DNA of 64,000 nucleotides, taken from assembly GCA_030686995.1 (NCBI GenBank), contig CM060709.1, positions 11,740,872 through 11,804,871 of the forward strand, given 5' to 3'. How positions within the stretch are numbered: the first letter of the stretch is position 1; the number at the start of each line of letters is the position of its first letter. Positions 25,236 to 37,948 of the stretch are shown one piece after another. The notes under the pieces are model-generated. The model did not search any database. It was not told where the DNA came from and saw only the letters and a program-made list of their open reading frames with translations. Made by a program: the position numbers and the translations under genes. The stretch comes from Artemisia argyi. Taxonomy: Eukaryota; Streptophyta; Magnoliopsida; Asterales; Asteraceae.

Positions 25236-25850
25236 ACTGGTTTGGTTGTTTAGATATGAGTTTTAAACTATCGATTTCAAAATCAGATAAACATGTGTAA
25301 TATTACGGCCTATAGTATGTAGTGTTTGGATGTACTTGTGTGTTTATGTTTGAAATTGTAAGAATAGCATGTTGAGTGTTTGGCAATTATAGTTTGGGCA
25401 AATAATAAAAAAAGGTAATATACTTGCCACAATTTTATCGAATGGGTAGCGAACTATTTTTTATTTTTATTTTGAGGGTAATTTTCTTTCAAAATCATCA
25501 TCTTTAGGGTATTTTGTAAAAATTTTGGACAATTTTGCCCCTCATAGCTAATACAAAAAAAATTTCCCGAAGGGCAAAATTGTCCAAAAATTTTGCAAAA
25601 TACCCTAAAGATGATGAATTTAAAAGAAAATTACCCTCAAAATGGAAAAAAATAGTTCACTACCCATTCGATGAATTTGTGGCAAATATATTACCTTTTA
25701 ATATCATTTGCCCATTATAGTTTCATAAAGAGTTAAGAGAATATCACCCAAAATCGGCACCTTTATTTATTTGTGTGAAACTGATTATCAAAAACTGCTT
25801 TTTTGCCCTTAATAAAAAGTTTTGGTCCCGAAAATTACTGGAACGGGCCC
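25170..25850. mobile_element. TIR element with ggcccgttccagtaa..ttcgg ends
   Basis: The left end ggcccgttccagtaagtttcgg is mirrored at 25829-25850 by ccgaaaattactggaacgggcc. The interior includes a 37-bp poly(T) run and a later foldback MITE. The same left end occurs in P2 at 30652, and lone right ends occur at 26137-26157 and 37155-37166. No transposase. The superfamily is not assigned. Confidence 0.6.
25396..25713. mobile_element. Foldback MITE with 10-bp target duplication
   Basis: Two ~150-bp arms face each other (gggcaaataat...ttttgcccctc and gagggcaaaattgtcc-type...catttgccc). The flanks repeat attatagttt (25386-25395 and 25714-25723). The homologous segment in P2 has the single uninterrupted site at 35013-35022. 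A 10-bp duplication is close to the Mutator-like range. No coding capacity. Confidence 0.8.
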
Positions 25851-26445
25851 AACTACAAGTACGACTTCATAATGTTGAGCAATAAGAAGATGTACATTTA
25901 AGAGTTGTAGTTGGAAGTTGAGGGCCAAAGACCACACATTAAATTACAACAACCCATATCAATGAATATTTACACCATTTTAAATAAAAACACACATTAA
26001 ATTGTTTTCAAAAAATTAATATAAACTACTCCATTAAACGTGTTTCTTATTCTATCTTTAAACAATAAATACAAACAACCGTGGTTCTCTATTTTGACAA
26101 GTTTAGAGTAGCCAATACAATGAAAATAAAAAGTTTTGGTTCCGAAAATTATTAGAACGGGCCCAACTACAAGTACGACTTCATAATATTTAGCAATAAG
26201 AAGATTTACATTTAAGTTGTGTAGTTGGAAGTTGAGGGCAAAAGAACACACATTAAATTACAACATCCCATATTCAATGAAGATTTACACCATTTTAAAT
26301 AAAAACACACATTACATTGTTTTCAAAAAATTAATAAAAACTACTCCATTAAACGTGTTTCTTATTCTATCTTTAAACTATAAATATGAACCCCCGTGGT
26401 TCTCTATTTTGACAAGTTTAGAGTAGCCAATATAATAAAAACTGT
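25851..26445. repeat. Dispersed ~300-bp repeat, two tandem copies
   Basis: Units 25851-26157 and 26158-26445 both begin caactacaagtacgacttca and contain tgtagttggaagttgagggc and gagtagccaatac/taat. The junction carries a ccgaaaatta.t.gaacgggcc end of the neighbouring TIR element, so repeat and element end were duplicated together. Confidence 0.75.
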
Positions 26446-28349
26446 AATTTAAGTATAAGTCTTAACTATTAAAACATTGTCATTGAAAATATTCGTCCGT
26501 GGCAATGGGCAAGGTCTTTAACGTGACACAAAAGATGACGACTTCATGCTATGCCTTAATAATATATTTTTGATGATCACCTGAAATGCATGAGAAAATA
26601 CGATCAACTATAGAATAGTTGGTGAGTATAAATGTTTTATATAATAAGGGAAATACTTTTTAAACATATCCACCTGACAAGTATATATCAATCTAATCTG
26701 CTACGAGCCTCGTCCATACAAAACTTGTAACATTTTACATTCACGTATATATCCTGAGGATAAAATATTTCTAAAAATAGAAATGTCAAAGTACTTCATT
26801 GTAATAATTTGTCAAAAGGTTAAGGGTAAAACGATCACAAAATATGCACAAAAGTTAAAATTTAAAATATTTGTGTTTTATTTTAAAAAAAATGGACAAG
26901 TTAGATATTTTTTTTTCTTTTGTTATTATAAATGTATAAGCACTTTGACGTGTATTATTACTATTAGCTACACTATATTTTGTTTAGCTTAGCGCCTTAG
27001 CCAAGTATGAAAGTAGGTTTGAAGTAAATATGTATCATAAATATACTACTGCTCAAGTTGTAACAAAACTAACAACCCAATTGCCTCTCGCCATTTTGTG
27101 TCATTATTTCCCGCCAAATCCAGTGTGTGAAACTTGAGATGTGGCTCTATAGGCAATAAGCAGGGACGGAAACATGATTTTTGAGAGGGTGTTGTACAAA
27201 AGTTTTTTTATGACCGTGAGTACAAAATTTGCCCGATAAAGAATTTATTAAGTAAAATTGGGTGTTGCACGAGCTCAGAAAAAGCATATTTTATAAAAAT
27301 TTACACTTTGTGACATAAAATTAGTTGTGGCTCGTGCCACACCCGGCTCATATGTGGGCCCGTCCCTAGCAACAAGTGGACTTGTCTAAATCCACACAAC
27401 AAATGCCTACCAACCAATGTTTCAAGTTATAAATACAAACCCAATCCCCAGTTTCTAAAAACCATCCCATTCCTCTTTGTTTAGTTTTCTTTTCTTTCAA
27501 TTTCGGGCTTGAAAAAAAAAATACTAACAGCTTCAAAAAAATAATGCATATTTTCAAGCATAAGCCTGGCCGACACTTGGACCGCACATACTCCAACCCA
27601 TTAATATTTTTGCTTTTATTTTATGACACATTCAACAAATTTTTCTACTATCATTGAAATAGGTGCTCTTGGAAAGTGATGGGGTGCTGTTACTAAAGGT
27701 GAGGATTGAAATAAAATTCGTTCCCAGATTTTCCATTACTCTTAGATTTGGAAAGTCAAATGGGACTTAAGGATTTTTTTTTTTTTTTTTTTTTTTTTTT
27801 CATTTATCAATGCAAAAACTCCTTCTGTGGTGTAATTCCGCTATTCCTTCTTTTGCTAGGTGACCATAGGTTTCTAATTTTGAAAATAATTGATATTTTC
27901 TATGCTAAGTTTAATTTATGTCATGCTTAATTTAAGTAAAATTAGGGTTGCTTGCATAAAGTGTTGTACCTTTTCATTGTGCCTTTTGAAATATGAATTT
28001 GTGTTAAGATGAGGTTATTTAGTTATATGTAATTGTAAAATTTTACATAAATAACATTAAATTCAGTATAATTTAACATTTTTATTGGTGTTTATCAGTT
28101 TTGAAAGACTAATTTTACGTGTTTTCTTTGTAATGAAATGACCTAAACTCATCTTTTAGTGGCAGAGAGTTCCAACTTATGTTTTTTATTTCAAGCACTG
28201 TTACTTCTTTTTTATTAAATGTGGATTTCCGTAACTTTTATATGTAAAATGTTAGATTTTAGTGTACTATAAACACCGCTACAATGTCTTTAAGGTTTGT
28301 TAATTAGGAATAAATGTCAAAACTCAAACTTGAAATATTATTTTGCAGG

Positions 28350-28520
28350 GATATGTCCAAAATTTGTTAACAAACAGAAGTGGAATAAGTTTGGAGGCAA
28401 TTGAAAAGCACCTTCAGGTATTGTTTTTATAGTAAAACAATTGACCCATTTACTTATGAATGGGTCAGCTATATCAACAACACAAAAGAGAAATTATAAA
28501 AGACATTCTCACGTCGGCGG
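28350..28520 (+). pseudogene. Unidentified gene end (P2 copy), broken
   Basis: Same two exon-like pieces as at 23052-23281. Here the first has a 5-bp deletion after gatatgtccaaaa, and the second has a base loss (gagaaattataaaag) that gives an early stop. The copy is clearly non-functional. Confidence 0.45.
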
Positions 28521-29343
28521 GTCAATATGGACTCGACAAGTTAATAATAAAGGTTCCTAAATGGGATAATTAAGTGGGTACAATATGTTTTTGGTTTTTG
28601 TTACATCTTTATCACAGACTCACAGAGGTATTGTAAGATAAAATTTTGTATTGCCACCGGCCCACCATTATTGCTAGAATCCTAACAGGCCAATGATGTA
28701 TTTGGGCCTCACGAGTAACAACATATTAATAGATGACTTGTTAAGGCCCAATGGTTTCATTTCATCATTTTTTACATGTTTGAAATTAGTAACCGACTAA
28801 CCGGGTAAAGGAAAATATGTGGCCCCAACTAGAAATGATATCGGTTTCGAATGCTTGAATGCTTGATCAACTTTAGTTAATTGAAAAAGTCAGTTGAACT
28901 CGACTTATCAATACATAATTTGATATATGTTGGTAGCATGTAATTCTACATTATTTGGACTAGATAGAGTTTATCTGACATTATAAAGCAATAAAAATGT
29001 GAATATGACGTAAAATGCGTAAACGAATTTAGATAAAACTTTAACTTAGAGTGTTGTAACGTTTTTCCTATGATTAAGCCAAACAGTATGTTTCTCTCCC
29101 CGAAATCCAGATCCCTGCAAGTAACATGTAAAGTGAGGTTTTGGAAACGATCTTTTACTTATCTTGAAACTATATTAGTGTAACGTGTTTTTGTTGTGTA
29201 CCGTCCTTATAAACCTAACTACCAAAGACCTTGGGTCATGAAAATTCTTTATATGGCCTTGCCTAAAAAATCTTTGCTATTGTTGCTGCATAATTTTTAA
29301 TAATTGTGGCAGTCGGTTGAAAGAAATAACATAAAAGGGTTAC

Positions 29344-29424
29344 CTATAGCGGGATGCACCATGCTAGCAGCAGCACCAAACGCAAGGTTCTTTTGCTCTG
29401 TATTTGGTAACAGTGATGCAAAAA
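29344..29424 (-). pseudogene. Lycopene epsilon-cyclase exon fragment (P2)
   Basis: The minus strand reads LPNTEQKNLAFGAAASMVHP then A-I-G. It is closer to the family consensus than the P1 copy (LAFG and HPA kept) and has no poly(A) run beside it. No neighbouring LCYE exon is present, so it is a relic. Confidence 0.8.
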
Positions 29425-30570
29425 AGGCAAAAAATACTACCACATTAGTGTAATCAACAGACATTTCCAAAGTGCATGATTGACTTTGTGTGCCAGTGTA
29501 CCATAATCATTTCATTATCATTTTAATTACTTATACGGAGTATCTGTTATTATTCATCAAAGTTAATAAAGTCACATTGTAATTTAGAAGGAAAATGTAT
29601 ATATAAGTTAAGTGATGTAAGTAATTAAAAGTTTATATCAAGATTTTTAAACAGCATAATATATAACTTTAAAAGTCAACTGGTTTCATTTAAATAAGTT
29701 CTAACTAGGAAATAATTCAAAATCCAGCAACTCTTGAAGTGACTAGAATTTTCAGAAATTTAGATTCACGATCGCAATCATAGCGCGGTTCGATGAAACG
29801 ACAAAAAGTTGCCAATCAAGAGTATATGCATAAATACTACAATGTCTGATAGATACGATATTATCTATTAGGTAAACACAAGAATTGTACACACGTTAAT
29901 CAAGTCCACAAGTCCAAGTCGGACCTAGTGATGGTGAACACAACAGTTTCAAATCGTCCCCATCATCATGTAATATTTGATAAACGTAACTTGTTGCCAT
30001 AACTATTGCCACATACATCCTCATGTAATGTTATCTTTTACTACCGTTATGAAGAGTAAATATTAGCAGCCCTGCGGCATCAATTTCTCCGCCTCTTTCT
30101 TTTGCAAGATTTATTGCACCATTTCTTTTTATATCCCTTCCTCAACATTCTAAAACACATCCTTGTTGCTCATTACATCATATTAACCATTTGTTGCAGC
30201 AATTAGACGTTCTTCTTCTTTAGGTTGAATAATGGATCAAGGATGATCAAAGGTTTAGAGAATTTATCGTCTACATCACACAATGATTTCCATGTAGTAG
30301 TAATCAATATTAGACATTTTATCTCATTTTAAGGAAAATTTCAAGCAAGTAAAAATGGGTCAATAGAAGAGTCAAAATATAATAACAAGTTTGTCTTCTA
30401 AAAACTATTTACGCAATTAGTTTCCTTGTCTATATATGATCAAAACGTCTACGTAAGATTTTAATTTTTATGAATTAATTACAGTCCAGCTAATGGGATG
30501 CCTCATGCCTCTACTCGAGATCGTTCATACTGAAAGACTCTTCCACAAGTGATTCTTGATCTTTTGACAG

Positions 30571-30648
30571 TTGGAAAATTGTACTGGATTTGCTGTTAAT
30601 CATACCTTTTTTCCAAACAAACAAAGTGAACATACTTGCTTCAAAGGG
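30571..30648 (+). pseudogene. AIM1/MFP dehydrogenase-half exon fragment (P2)
   Basis: Reads ENCTGFAVNHTFFPNKQSEH and matches the same AIM1 region as the P1 fragment (GNC.GFAVNRTFFP). The VPIVVG lead of P1 is deleted here. It abuts the ggcccgttccagtaag element end. Confidence 0.8.
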
Positions 30649-31581
30649 CCCGTTCCAGTAAGTTTCGGCACCAAATTTTTTTACTCGTTTGGTTTTTTAG
30701 ATATGAGTTTTAAACTATCGATTTCAAAATCACATAAGCAATACATAAAAGGTTAGATAGATCACTTCATATAGATTGGTTATGTTAAAAACTGATCTAA
30801 GAAAGAAAAAAGAGGGGGAAGTATAATAAATAGATCGGTTGCTTAGTTAATAACTGATCTGTTAAATTTTGAAACTAGTTAGATCAGTTCATAAGTATTA
30901 ACCGATCTATTTATTGCTCACAAATTTTTAACTCCCGTGACAAGATAAAGTAACGATTCACACAAAGTTCCATCAAAAGTTTTCCCCAAACATTTTTGTT
31001 GCCCTACTTTGCCGCCTACCACACACCAACACCTTCACTAGATCTGTATTACAAACCAACACCAGCCACCATAGCTACAAACAATTTTCTCTAACTTTCA
31101 CCCATCACCCTTCTCTCTTTTATCAACACCCACATGCTACCTCGGTACCTCCTCTCATTCGTCCCTCTCATTTACTTTAAAGGTTGTTTTTGATTACTTA
31201 TCTTGTAACTTTTTGCTCCAATTTATAAGTTATGTGTATGTTATGTAAACGTATGTTGTCATTTTAAGTTTTTTGTTAGATTTTAAGTGTCTTGATTTAG
31301 AGTTCATAGATATCTGATAATTGATTGTGACTATATTGAGTGAATATATACGAGTGTTTATTAGGTGTTACAGTGATATTGTTATTTCAATTGTGATTAT
31401 ATAGAATGAAGATGAGTCCAACTAGCAATTAGTAGTTTGTATTTCAATTGTGATTATATACATTGAAGATGAGTCCAACTAGCAAATAGTGATATTTTGG
31501 TAAGTATTTGTGCTAATCATGCTGTATCAAATTGTTTCCTGTGTGCTGCAATGTTTTATGGGTGTTTTGGATTGCTATTAA

Positions 31582-32018
31582 TCTTTTATATAATACAAGA
31601 ATTACATCATTTTGGAGTGTTTTTGCAAAACCCTTCTCATTGAAAAAAAAATTGGACCAATAGGAGAGCTCGATTTTGACACATAAGCGAAATTAAGCAA
31701 TATGATTGGCCAATAAAAAGTCAAAATTGAATTGATTTTGGTCAAACTTTAATAAATTTGGTGGAGAATTTGATTGATAAAAAAAACACATAAAAATATA
31801 AGTGTCAAATTTATGAAAATAAAAACTTAAGAAAAGAGGAGGTAATTAATAAAACTTTAGTGGTTGAATTTTAAATATATTAGAGTTAAGTGTAAAATTA
31901 TAAGTCTCCATGTTTTTTAATAACTTTAGATAATAAACAATTAACCCCTTACACTTTATACCCCTGTACTTTATAATGTTAACTTTGTTTAAAATTACAT
32001 GAGTAATAGTATTAGGTA

Positions 32019-32069
<51 letters not shown>

Positions 32070-32672
32070 CATCAATTAAAGTAAATTTAGTAAATATGCG
32101 AATTAGTTTTAATATACGTTAAATATTTTTTAAACTAACATTAGTTTTAAACTTTAATCCATTAGAATATTTTTTTAAATAAGGACTCATGTTACTATAT
32201 AAAAGTTTAATTTATGTGTACACGGATTTGAAATACGGCTAAATTATTAGTAACGGGAATATAAATAACAAATGGTAAGCATGAGTTACTTTGATATGAA
32301 AATAAATATACGCGATTCTACTTATAACAACGACTCATGAAATTGTTATTTAAAACTTATATATGGATATCCATAAAAACATTTTAAAAACTTTACGGAG
32401 CATATTTTAACTTTATCAACGCTCATTATGTGCCACTAAATTCGCACATTTTGTACAACATGATATCAATAGTTAAAGTTAAATAACAATATTAACCTCA
32501 AACTCAACATCTCTGTCAGTTAAAAACGTTATACAAAGCTAATTATTAAAAAAAAAACAAAAAACAAACAAAAACACATCGGTTAGATAGTCATTCTTTA
32601 ATATAGAAGGTGTTTTTTTTAAATTATAAAAAAATGCATGCATCACAATCCTTATTTGATAAGAATCACATC

Positions 32673-32708
<36 letters not shown>

Positions 32709-33048
32709 ACATAACGAAAATATAAGTATAAGAAATACCACAATTACAATACACATCGTAAATTGATAGCACGGGTTTGCAAAACTAAAAGCATATATTA
32801 CTAACATCTCATGCAAGTCAAATATTATCATGTAATTTTGCTTGAATAATAAAATATAGGTTTTAATCCAAAAGTATTCTCCTAAAATAATAGGTAGATT
32901 AAAACATATATACATATGATTTTTTTATCTTTAGTCTACTAAGTAAAACTATTTGAAACATGTTAAGTGGTTTATTTTTTAATCGATAATAATACATAAT
33001 CAAATCAAAATTTTAAAAACCCTGTGCATGCACAGGTATTATAACTAG
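31582..33048 (+). mobile_element. Non-autonomous Helitron
   Basis: The 3' end has a perfect 16-nt palindrome (cctgtgcatgcacagg, 33021-33036) followed 8 nt later by CTAG (33045-33048) and then a T. The proposed 5' end TCttttatataatac follows an A at 31581, so the insertion is between A and T as expected. The interior is AT-rich with long poly(T) (32020-32064) and poly(A) (32677-32705) and no Rep/helicase. The 5' border is less certain than the 3' border. Confidence 0.6.
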
Positions 33049-34701
33049 TAAATGACAATGTGATTATCACTTTGTAGTGCTTCAAAAGTGGCAATTTAAT
33101 TATTTGATTATCTATCTTAGTTCTTGAAATTGTTCGGAATTCTCATTGTTATTTCTATTGTAATAGACATGTGAGGCAGATGCAGACCATGTGGTCCCAG
33201 GCCTTCACATGGGAGTACGGAGTACCAATAGTAGACAAATGCGGTTGGAGGATCATCACACTGATGATGGTATAGATGGAAGTGAATCAGGTGATGAAGT
33301 ATCACATACAGTGTGAGGGTCTAATATCGCCTGCACCAGGTGATCGTAGAGATTGACTTATACGCAGCCGAGTAATTGGATTTTATGAAAAGATTGCATG
33401 TTTATATTATGAAAACATAAATTGGTACTTATGTTATCATGTTTCATTTGTCCCCATTGTGTAAGTTTGATGACCAGCCTGTCATTGGGGAAGCAGGATC
33501 GGCTTCAATAGGGGCAGATGTGATCGAGCCGGTATGAATTAATGAGAGGTCATGCGAACATATTGTAAGTGTCCTTACCTTGTTTTTATGTAGAAACAAG
33601 TTTAAAAAAATTGTTTGCTTGCTTTACTAATGTTGTGCATACTGTTGTATGATTATTTTTTGAGTTTTTGGTCCAAGTACATAGTTATAAAATTCATTCT
33701 AGCTTCTGTGATGTGGGTTGATTGAAAACAAGGCATGAAAGGTCGTAACCATTTGAGTTAAGAAGCCAATATTTTGTATTTGACCATTTCCACTTGTTCC
33801 GTGTTTGGATTGCATTTTAAAGCTTGATTATTTGATTCAATTTTCCTTTCTGAATAAGCAGATTTAGTATTTAGACGTATTGGTCATTTTTAACTTGTTG
33901 TCAACCTTCTAGCATGCTGCTCATCCAAATGTGTTGACGGGAATAACTTTCACTCCCACCACTGCAACCTCGTATCCATCTGTGACATTTGATTTGGTAA
34001 GTTTATCACTTTTATTTTCATACCATGTCTACGTGAATTAGTGATACATAATGTGGCTTGAAGTAAAGTTAATTTCTTTTAAGGAAATAAAAGGCTGTAA
34101 TGGGTTGAAACAGGTTGTCGTGGGCTGTTATTATTTTTGAATAGGTTGTATATAGGGTATTTATACGTTAAAATTAGTTATAATGGTTTAAATACGGTGT
34201 TTTGTAGGTGGAAGTAGTGCAAAAGTCTTTCGAAGAGCTGAAGCAAGCGAGAGCATGCTAAAGAGCTTTTGGCTAAAGAAGATAACATAAAGCAATATGA
34301 AGAAAAACTCAAATCTCATGCATTGAAAATGAACGAAGAAATGGTGAAAGAAGCGAATGCAAAGATTGCTGAGATGTTTGCGCAATATACACCAACCCTC
34401 ATTTCTCGTCCCTAGTAAACAATATGTTGCATTTGGTACAAGTTTTTATACTTTCAAACTCTATAAATCTATAACTTGTAACAATGAGTTGGATATAACA
34501 CTTTTGATGATGTTTATGGTATTTTGAGTAATTGGATAACTAGTTTCGGTTTGACTTGCATATTTGGAGATATTTGGTTTTAAATTGTGGTATATAACAT
34601 GATAAATCTGGAATAATATGGTCAGAATTTGTTGCAACTTCGTTGCAAATAGCTTTTTGCAGCAGATTTTTACGGTTGCATTAGGCCTGTTTTGTTGTAG
34701 T
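33049..34701 (+). mobile_element. CACTA remnant with transposase-associated gene end
   Basis: The right terminus acggttgcattaggcctgtt ttgttgtagtg ends at 34701, with gcaac sub-terminal repeats just before it. This is the same family as the elements ending at 692 and 4508. The left side is cut by the Helitron. The interior has several exon-like pieces (acidic GIDGSESGDEVSH near 33260 and the coiled-coil tail at 34208). Confidence 0.6.
34208..34415 (+). pseudogene. CACTA TNP1-like coiled-coil C-terminus, frameshifted
   Basis: After a ttttgtag acceptor the frame reads EVVQKSFEELKQAR, and after a one-base shift it continues EHAKELLAKEDNIKQYEEKL then MNEEMVKEANAKIAEMF, ending SRP-TAG at 34413. 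A charged helical tail of this kind next to the 3' terminus is typical of the TNP1/Transposase_24 proteins of plant CACTA elements. The frameshift near 34252 disables it. The family call rests on position and composition. Confidence 0.5.
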
Positions 34702-34902
34702 GCGATCTAACTACCCTCAAAAACCAACATTAAATAAATCAGTTATTTGTTATTAACCGATCTTTATGAAATGTTAAAAAGATCGGTTTTGAACCGATCT
34801 ATATATGGATCTGCTCATAAAGATCACCCTTAGATAAAGCGGTTGGTTACCGATCTATATAAGGCTTTCTAACCGATCTATATGGCTTCTTTTGTAGTAG
34901 TG

Positions 34903-35519
34903 GTCTGCAAGTGTAATATTACGACCTATAGTGTATAGTGTTTGGATATACTTGTGTGTTTAGATGTGTTTATGTTTGAAATTGTAAGGACAATATGTTT
35001 GAGTGTTTGGCAATTATAGTTTCATAGAGAGTTAAGAGTATAAAAAGTTCTATATCACCCAAAATCGGTAGCTTTATTTATTTGTGGGAAACTGATTATC
35101 AAAAACTGCTTTTTTGCCCTTAATAATGAGGTAGGTTCGAAGACTCAACAGGTTATGATACAGCCTTTGCGGGAGGTAAAGAATTTGCTATGGCTTATAT
35201 CTAGAGATGGCAAAATGGGCGGGTCGGGCGGGCACGGGCAACGGTCTAAACGGGCTCATGTTTTACGAATCGCTTTAGACTAGACCCAAATCGATGAAAT
35301 AAATTCTTCAAACGTAACACATCATTTATATTTAAAAAATTAAATATAGTATACATATAAGTTTTTTCTTTAAAAATTATTGTAATGTTCTCCAATTAAT
35401 ACAAAATATGTGTCCGATAATGTTTATTTTAAATTTTAAATGGGTCATACATGTCCATTTCAAAAAAATAATAATAATAAATAAATAAATAAAATGCTAA
35501 ATGAGCCCAAATCTTTTAC

Positions 35520-35523
<4 letters not shown>
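34903..35523. other. P2 continuation and unassigned sequence
   Basis: 34903-35125 continues P2 to the right of the CACTA and includes the empty site at 35013-35022. A short coding-like piece at 35132-35205 (STGYDTAFAGGKEFAMAYI, stop) is unidentified. 35205-35290 is rich in gggcgggtcggg-type repeats. Confidence 0.4.
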
Positions 35524-35574
<51 letters not shown>

Positions 35575-36507
35575 AGAAAATGGTCAAAGTGAAAAAGTGA
35601 AAACTTAACTTTTGGTCAATCCCCATAATGCCCTTATTAATTAAGGAAACTTGAACAATCTAATTAATACTCTAATTAAAACACCTCATTACTTAAAAGT
35701 ACAATAATTTATTCACATTGTACAATCAATTAAAAAAAACATATCTATCAAATTAAATACAACCAATTAAAACACAAACCGGGTTGACCCGGTAATTTGA
35801 CCATTTTTCGACCCAACCTAGCAAGTTAACCCGGTTTAAATCTACCAATTTTTCGATCGGAGCGGTTCAACCGGTTGAACTACCCGGGTCGAACCGGGTT
35901 TCAAAACATTATCCATTACTTAAAAGTACAATGATTTATTCACATTGTACAACCAATTAAAAACATATCTACCAAATTAAATACAACCAATTAAAACACA
36001 AACCGGGTTGACCCGGGATGCTTCAAACCTGGCGGATTGACCCGGTTTAATTTGACCCGTTTTCGACCCAACCTAGCAAGTTTACCCGGTTTAAATCGAC
36101 CCATTTTCGACCGGAACGGTTCAATCGGTTGAACCACCCGGGTCGAACCGGGTTTCAAAACATTATCCTTTACTTAAAAGTACAATGATTTATTAACATT
36201 GTACAACCAATTAAAAAACATATATACCAAATTAAATACAACCAATTAAAACACAAACCGGGTTGACCCGGGACGCTTCAAACCAGGCGGATTGACCCGG
36301 TTTAATTTGACCCGTTTTCGACCTAACCTATCAAGTTGACCCGGTTTAAATCGACCTATTTTTCGACCGGAACGGTTCAACCGGTTGAACCACCCGGGTC
36401 GAACCGGGTTTCAAAGCATTATTTTTCGTTTATAACCTATAAACTTTTTTTATCAATAAACTATTTGTCGTTATAAAATCCCGTTGCTATGCACGGGTAC
36501 TCGTCTA

Positions 36508-36508
<1 letters not shown>
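35524..36508 (+). mobile_element. Helitron with internal ~250-bp tandem repeats (copy 1)
   Basis: The 3' end cccgttgctatgcacggg is a stem-loop (stem cccgt/acggg) followed by tactcgtCTAG to 36508, then T. The body holds three tandem units of about 230-260 bp (from about 35680, 35909 and 36160), each rich in accgggttgacccgg and aaccgggtttcaaa. The 5' end merges with a (TA)n tract (35524-35571), so the exact start is unclear. A sister copy is at 50577-51239. Confidence 0.7.

Positions 36509-36589
<81 letters not shown>
36509..36589. repeat. (TA)n microsatellite
   Basis: About 80 bp of pure ta repeat directly abuts the Helitron 3' end. The reading frame through it (36484-36684) is an artefact. 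Confidence 0.95.
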
Positions 36590-36592
<3 letters not shown>

Positions 36593-36859
36593 AAATTGCA
36601 ACCTCTACTTCTATCCTAATCGCACATTTGTCTCACCTATATTCAACATTCGAATTAAAAATGGATGAAATGAGGAAGATATGAAGCATTATCCTTTTTA
36701 AGTATAAAACCTTAGATGATTACACATTAGTCTTTAAGAACCAAAGTAAAAGCATCTAGTTAGAACTAAAGTGCTATTGTTACTAGATAGTTCAAGCATC
36801 CTTCAAATGTAGTTGAGTTGATGATATCCAACTGTATAAATGCTTGCTTGTGGCACACA

Positions 36860-37450
36860 ACCTTCAACTTTGTTACCCAACTACAAGTACTACTTCATAA
36901 TGTTAAGCAATAAGAAGATCTACATTTAAGTTGTGTAGTTGGAAGTTGAGGGCAAAAGAACACACATTAAATTTCAACTACCCATATTCAATGAAAAATA
37001 GAAACACACATTAAATTGTTTTCAAAAGGTTAATAAAAACTACTCCATTAAACCTGTTTCTTATTCTATCTTTAAACAATAAATATGAACACCCGTGGTT
37101 CTCTATTTTGACAAGTTTAGCATAGCCAATATAATGAAAATAAAAAGTTTTGGTGCCGAAAATTACTGGAACGGGCCCAACTACAAGTACGACTTTTTAA
37201 TATTTAGCAATAAGAAGATTTACATTTAAGTTGTGTAGTTGGAAGTTGAGGGCAAAAGAACACATTAAATTACAACAACCCATATTCAATGAAGATTTAC
37301 ACCCTTTTAAATAAAAAGACACATTAAATTATTTTCAAAAAATTAATAAAAACTACTCCATTAAACGTGTTTCTTATTCTATCTTTAAACAGTAAATATG
37401 AACCCCGTGGTTCTCTATTTTGACAAGTTTAGAGTAGCCAATATAATGAA
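36860..37450. repeat. Dispersed ~300-bp repeat, two tandem copies
   Basis: Units 36860-37166 and 37167-37450, the same as 25851-26445, including the ccgaaaattactggaacgggcc end at the junction (37145-37166). The whole two-unit block is therefore duplicated at two sites 11 kb apart. Confidence 0.75.
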
Positions 37451-37709
37451 AATAAAATTTTTTATTGTAATTCTCTTTGTTTTTCACATTAATATTTTTT
37501 GTGCCTCAATAATGTAGGCCCTAAACTTCAAATTCAACCAATACTTTTAATCGCTTTTGGATGTCAACGATTCCAAGAGTTTCGCAACTAAGCTAGCCCG
37601 AAAGGGAAACACCAAAAACCTTACCCTAAAGTTGCAACCCAAAGACCGATTTTTTCTAAACAACTTTACTCAAAAGCATGCATATACTCAAAAGCGTGCA
37701 TATCCTCCT

Positions 37710-37948
37710 CCGGATTCTTCGATCCGCCAATGAATCATACACACCAAAGTACACCTCATGATAGATGGCATGGCCAACAAAAACAGGAGCAAAACCAAAG
37801 TATACTCCAGCAATACCGTTTGTTGATGTCGTTGCCTTGTACACACCCAGCATACCGAAAAGGTCTCTCTCCGACTATTTCTCACACGTGTATCATTTGC
37901 AAGTGATGTTCTTGCGTAATCGAGGGGTAGAGCAAATTCTTTTTGTTC
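37710..37948 (-). pseudogene. ADP/ATP carrier fragment, left arm (minus strand)
   Basis: The minus frame FALPLDYARTSLANDTRV matches the matrix-loop region of plant ADP/ATP translocase (FVYPLDYARTRLAND), the inner-membrane exchanger of ADP and ATP. After a frameshift near 37865 it continues MLGVYKATTSTNGIAGVYFG and IYHEVYFGVYDSLAD, the next family block. About 75 of ~300 mature residues remain. Confidence 0.8.

Larger units (their letters stand above)
26780..30670. repeat. Tandem duplication unit, copy P2
   Basis: Collinear with 12700-13349 joined to 22428-25192. It provides the empty site for the Harbinger-like insertion (27694-27696). A local insertion of about 250 bp near 27131-27395 is absent from P1. 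It contains the second LCYE and AIM1 fragments. Confidence 0.85.
30743..34902 (+). mobile_element. CACTA element (accgatctat family), with nested insertions
   Basis: The right end cttcttttgtagtagtg (to 34902) is the inverse of CACTACTACAAAAGAAG. Sub-terminal gatcggtt/accgatctat repeats occur at 30760-30920 and 34720-34890. The left terminus is decayed (aatacataaaagg at about 30743). The P1 copy is continuous across the site (aaaatcagataaacatgtgtaatatt, 25280), confirming insertion here. Inside lie a Helitron and another CACTA remnant. 30930-31560 has no clear ORF. Confidence 0.7.

Noticed and set aside
36484..36684. Reading frame rich in IYIYIY, and similar frames at 49320-49605
   Set aside because: They are translations of (TA)n microsatellites with no coding evidence.
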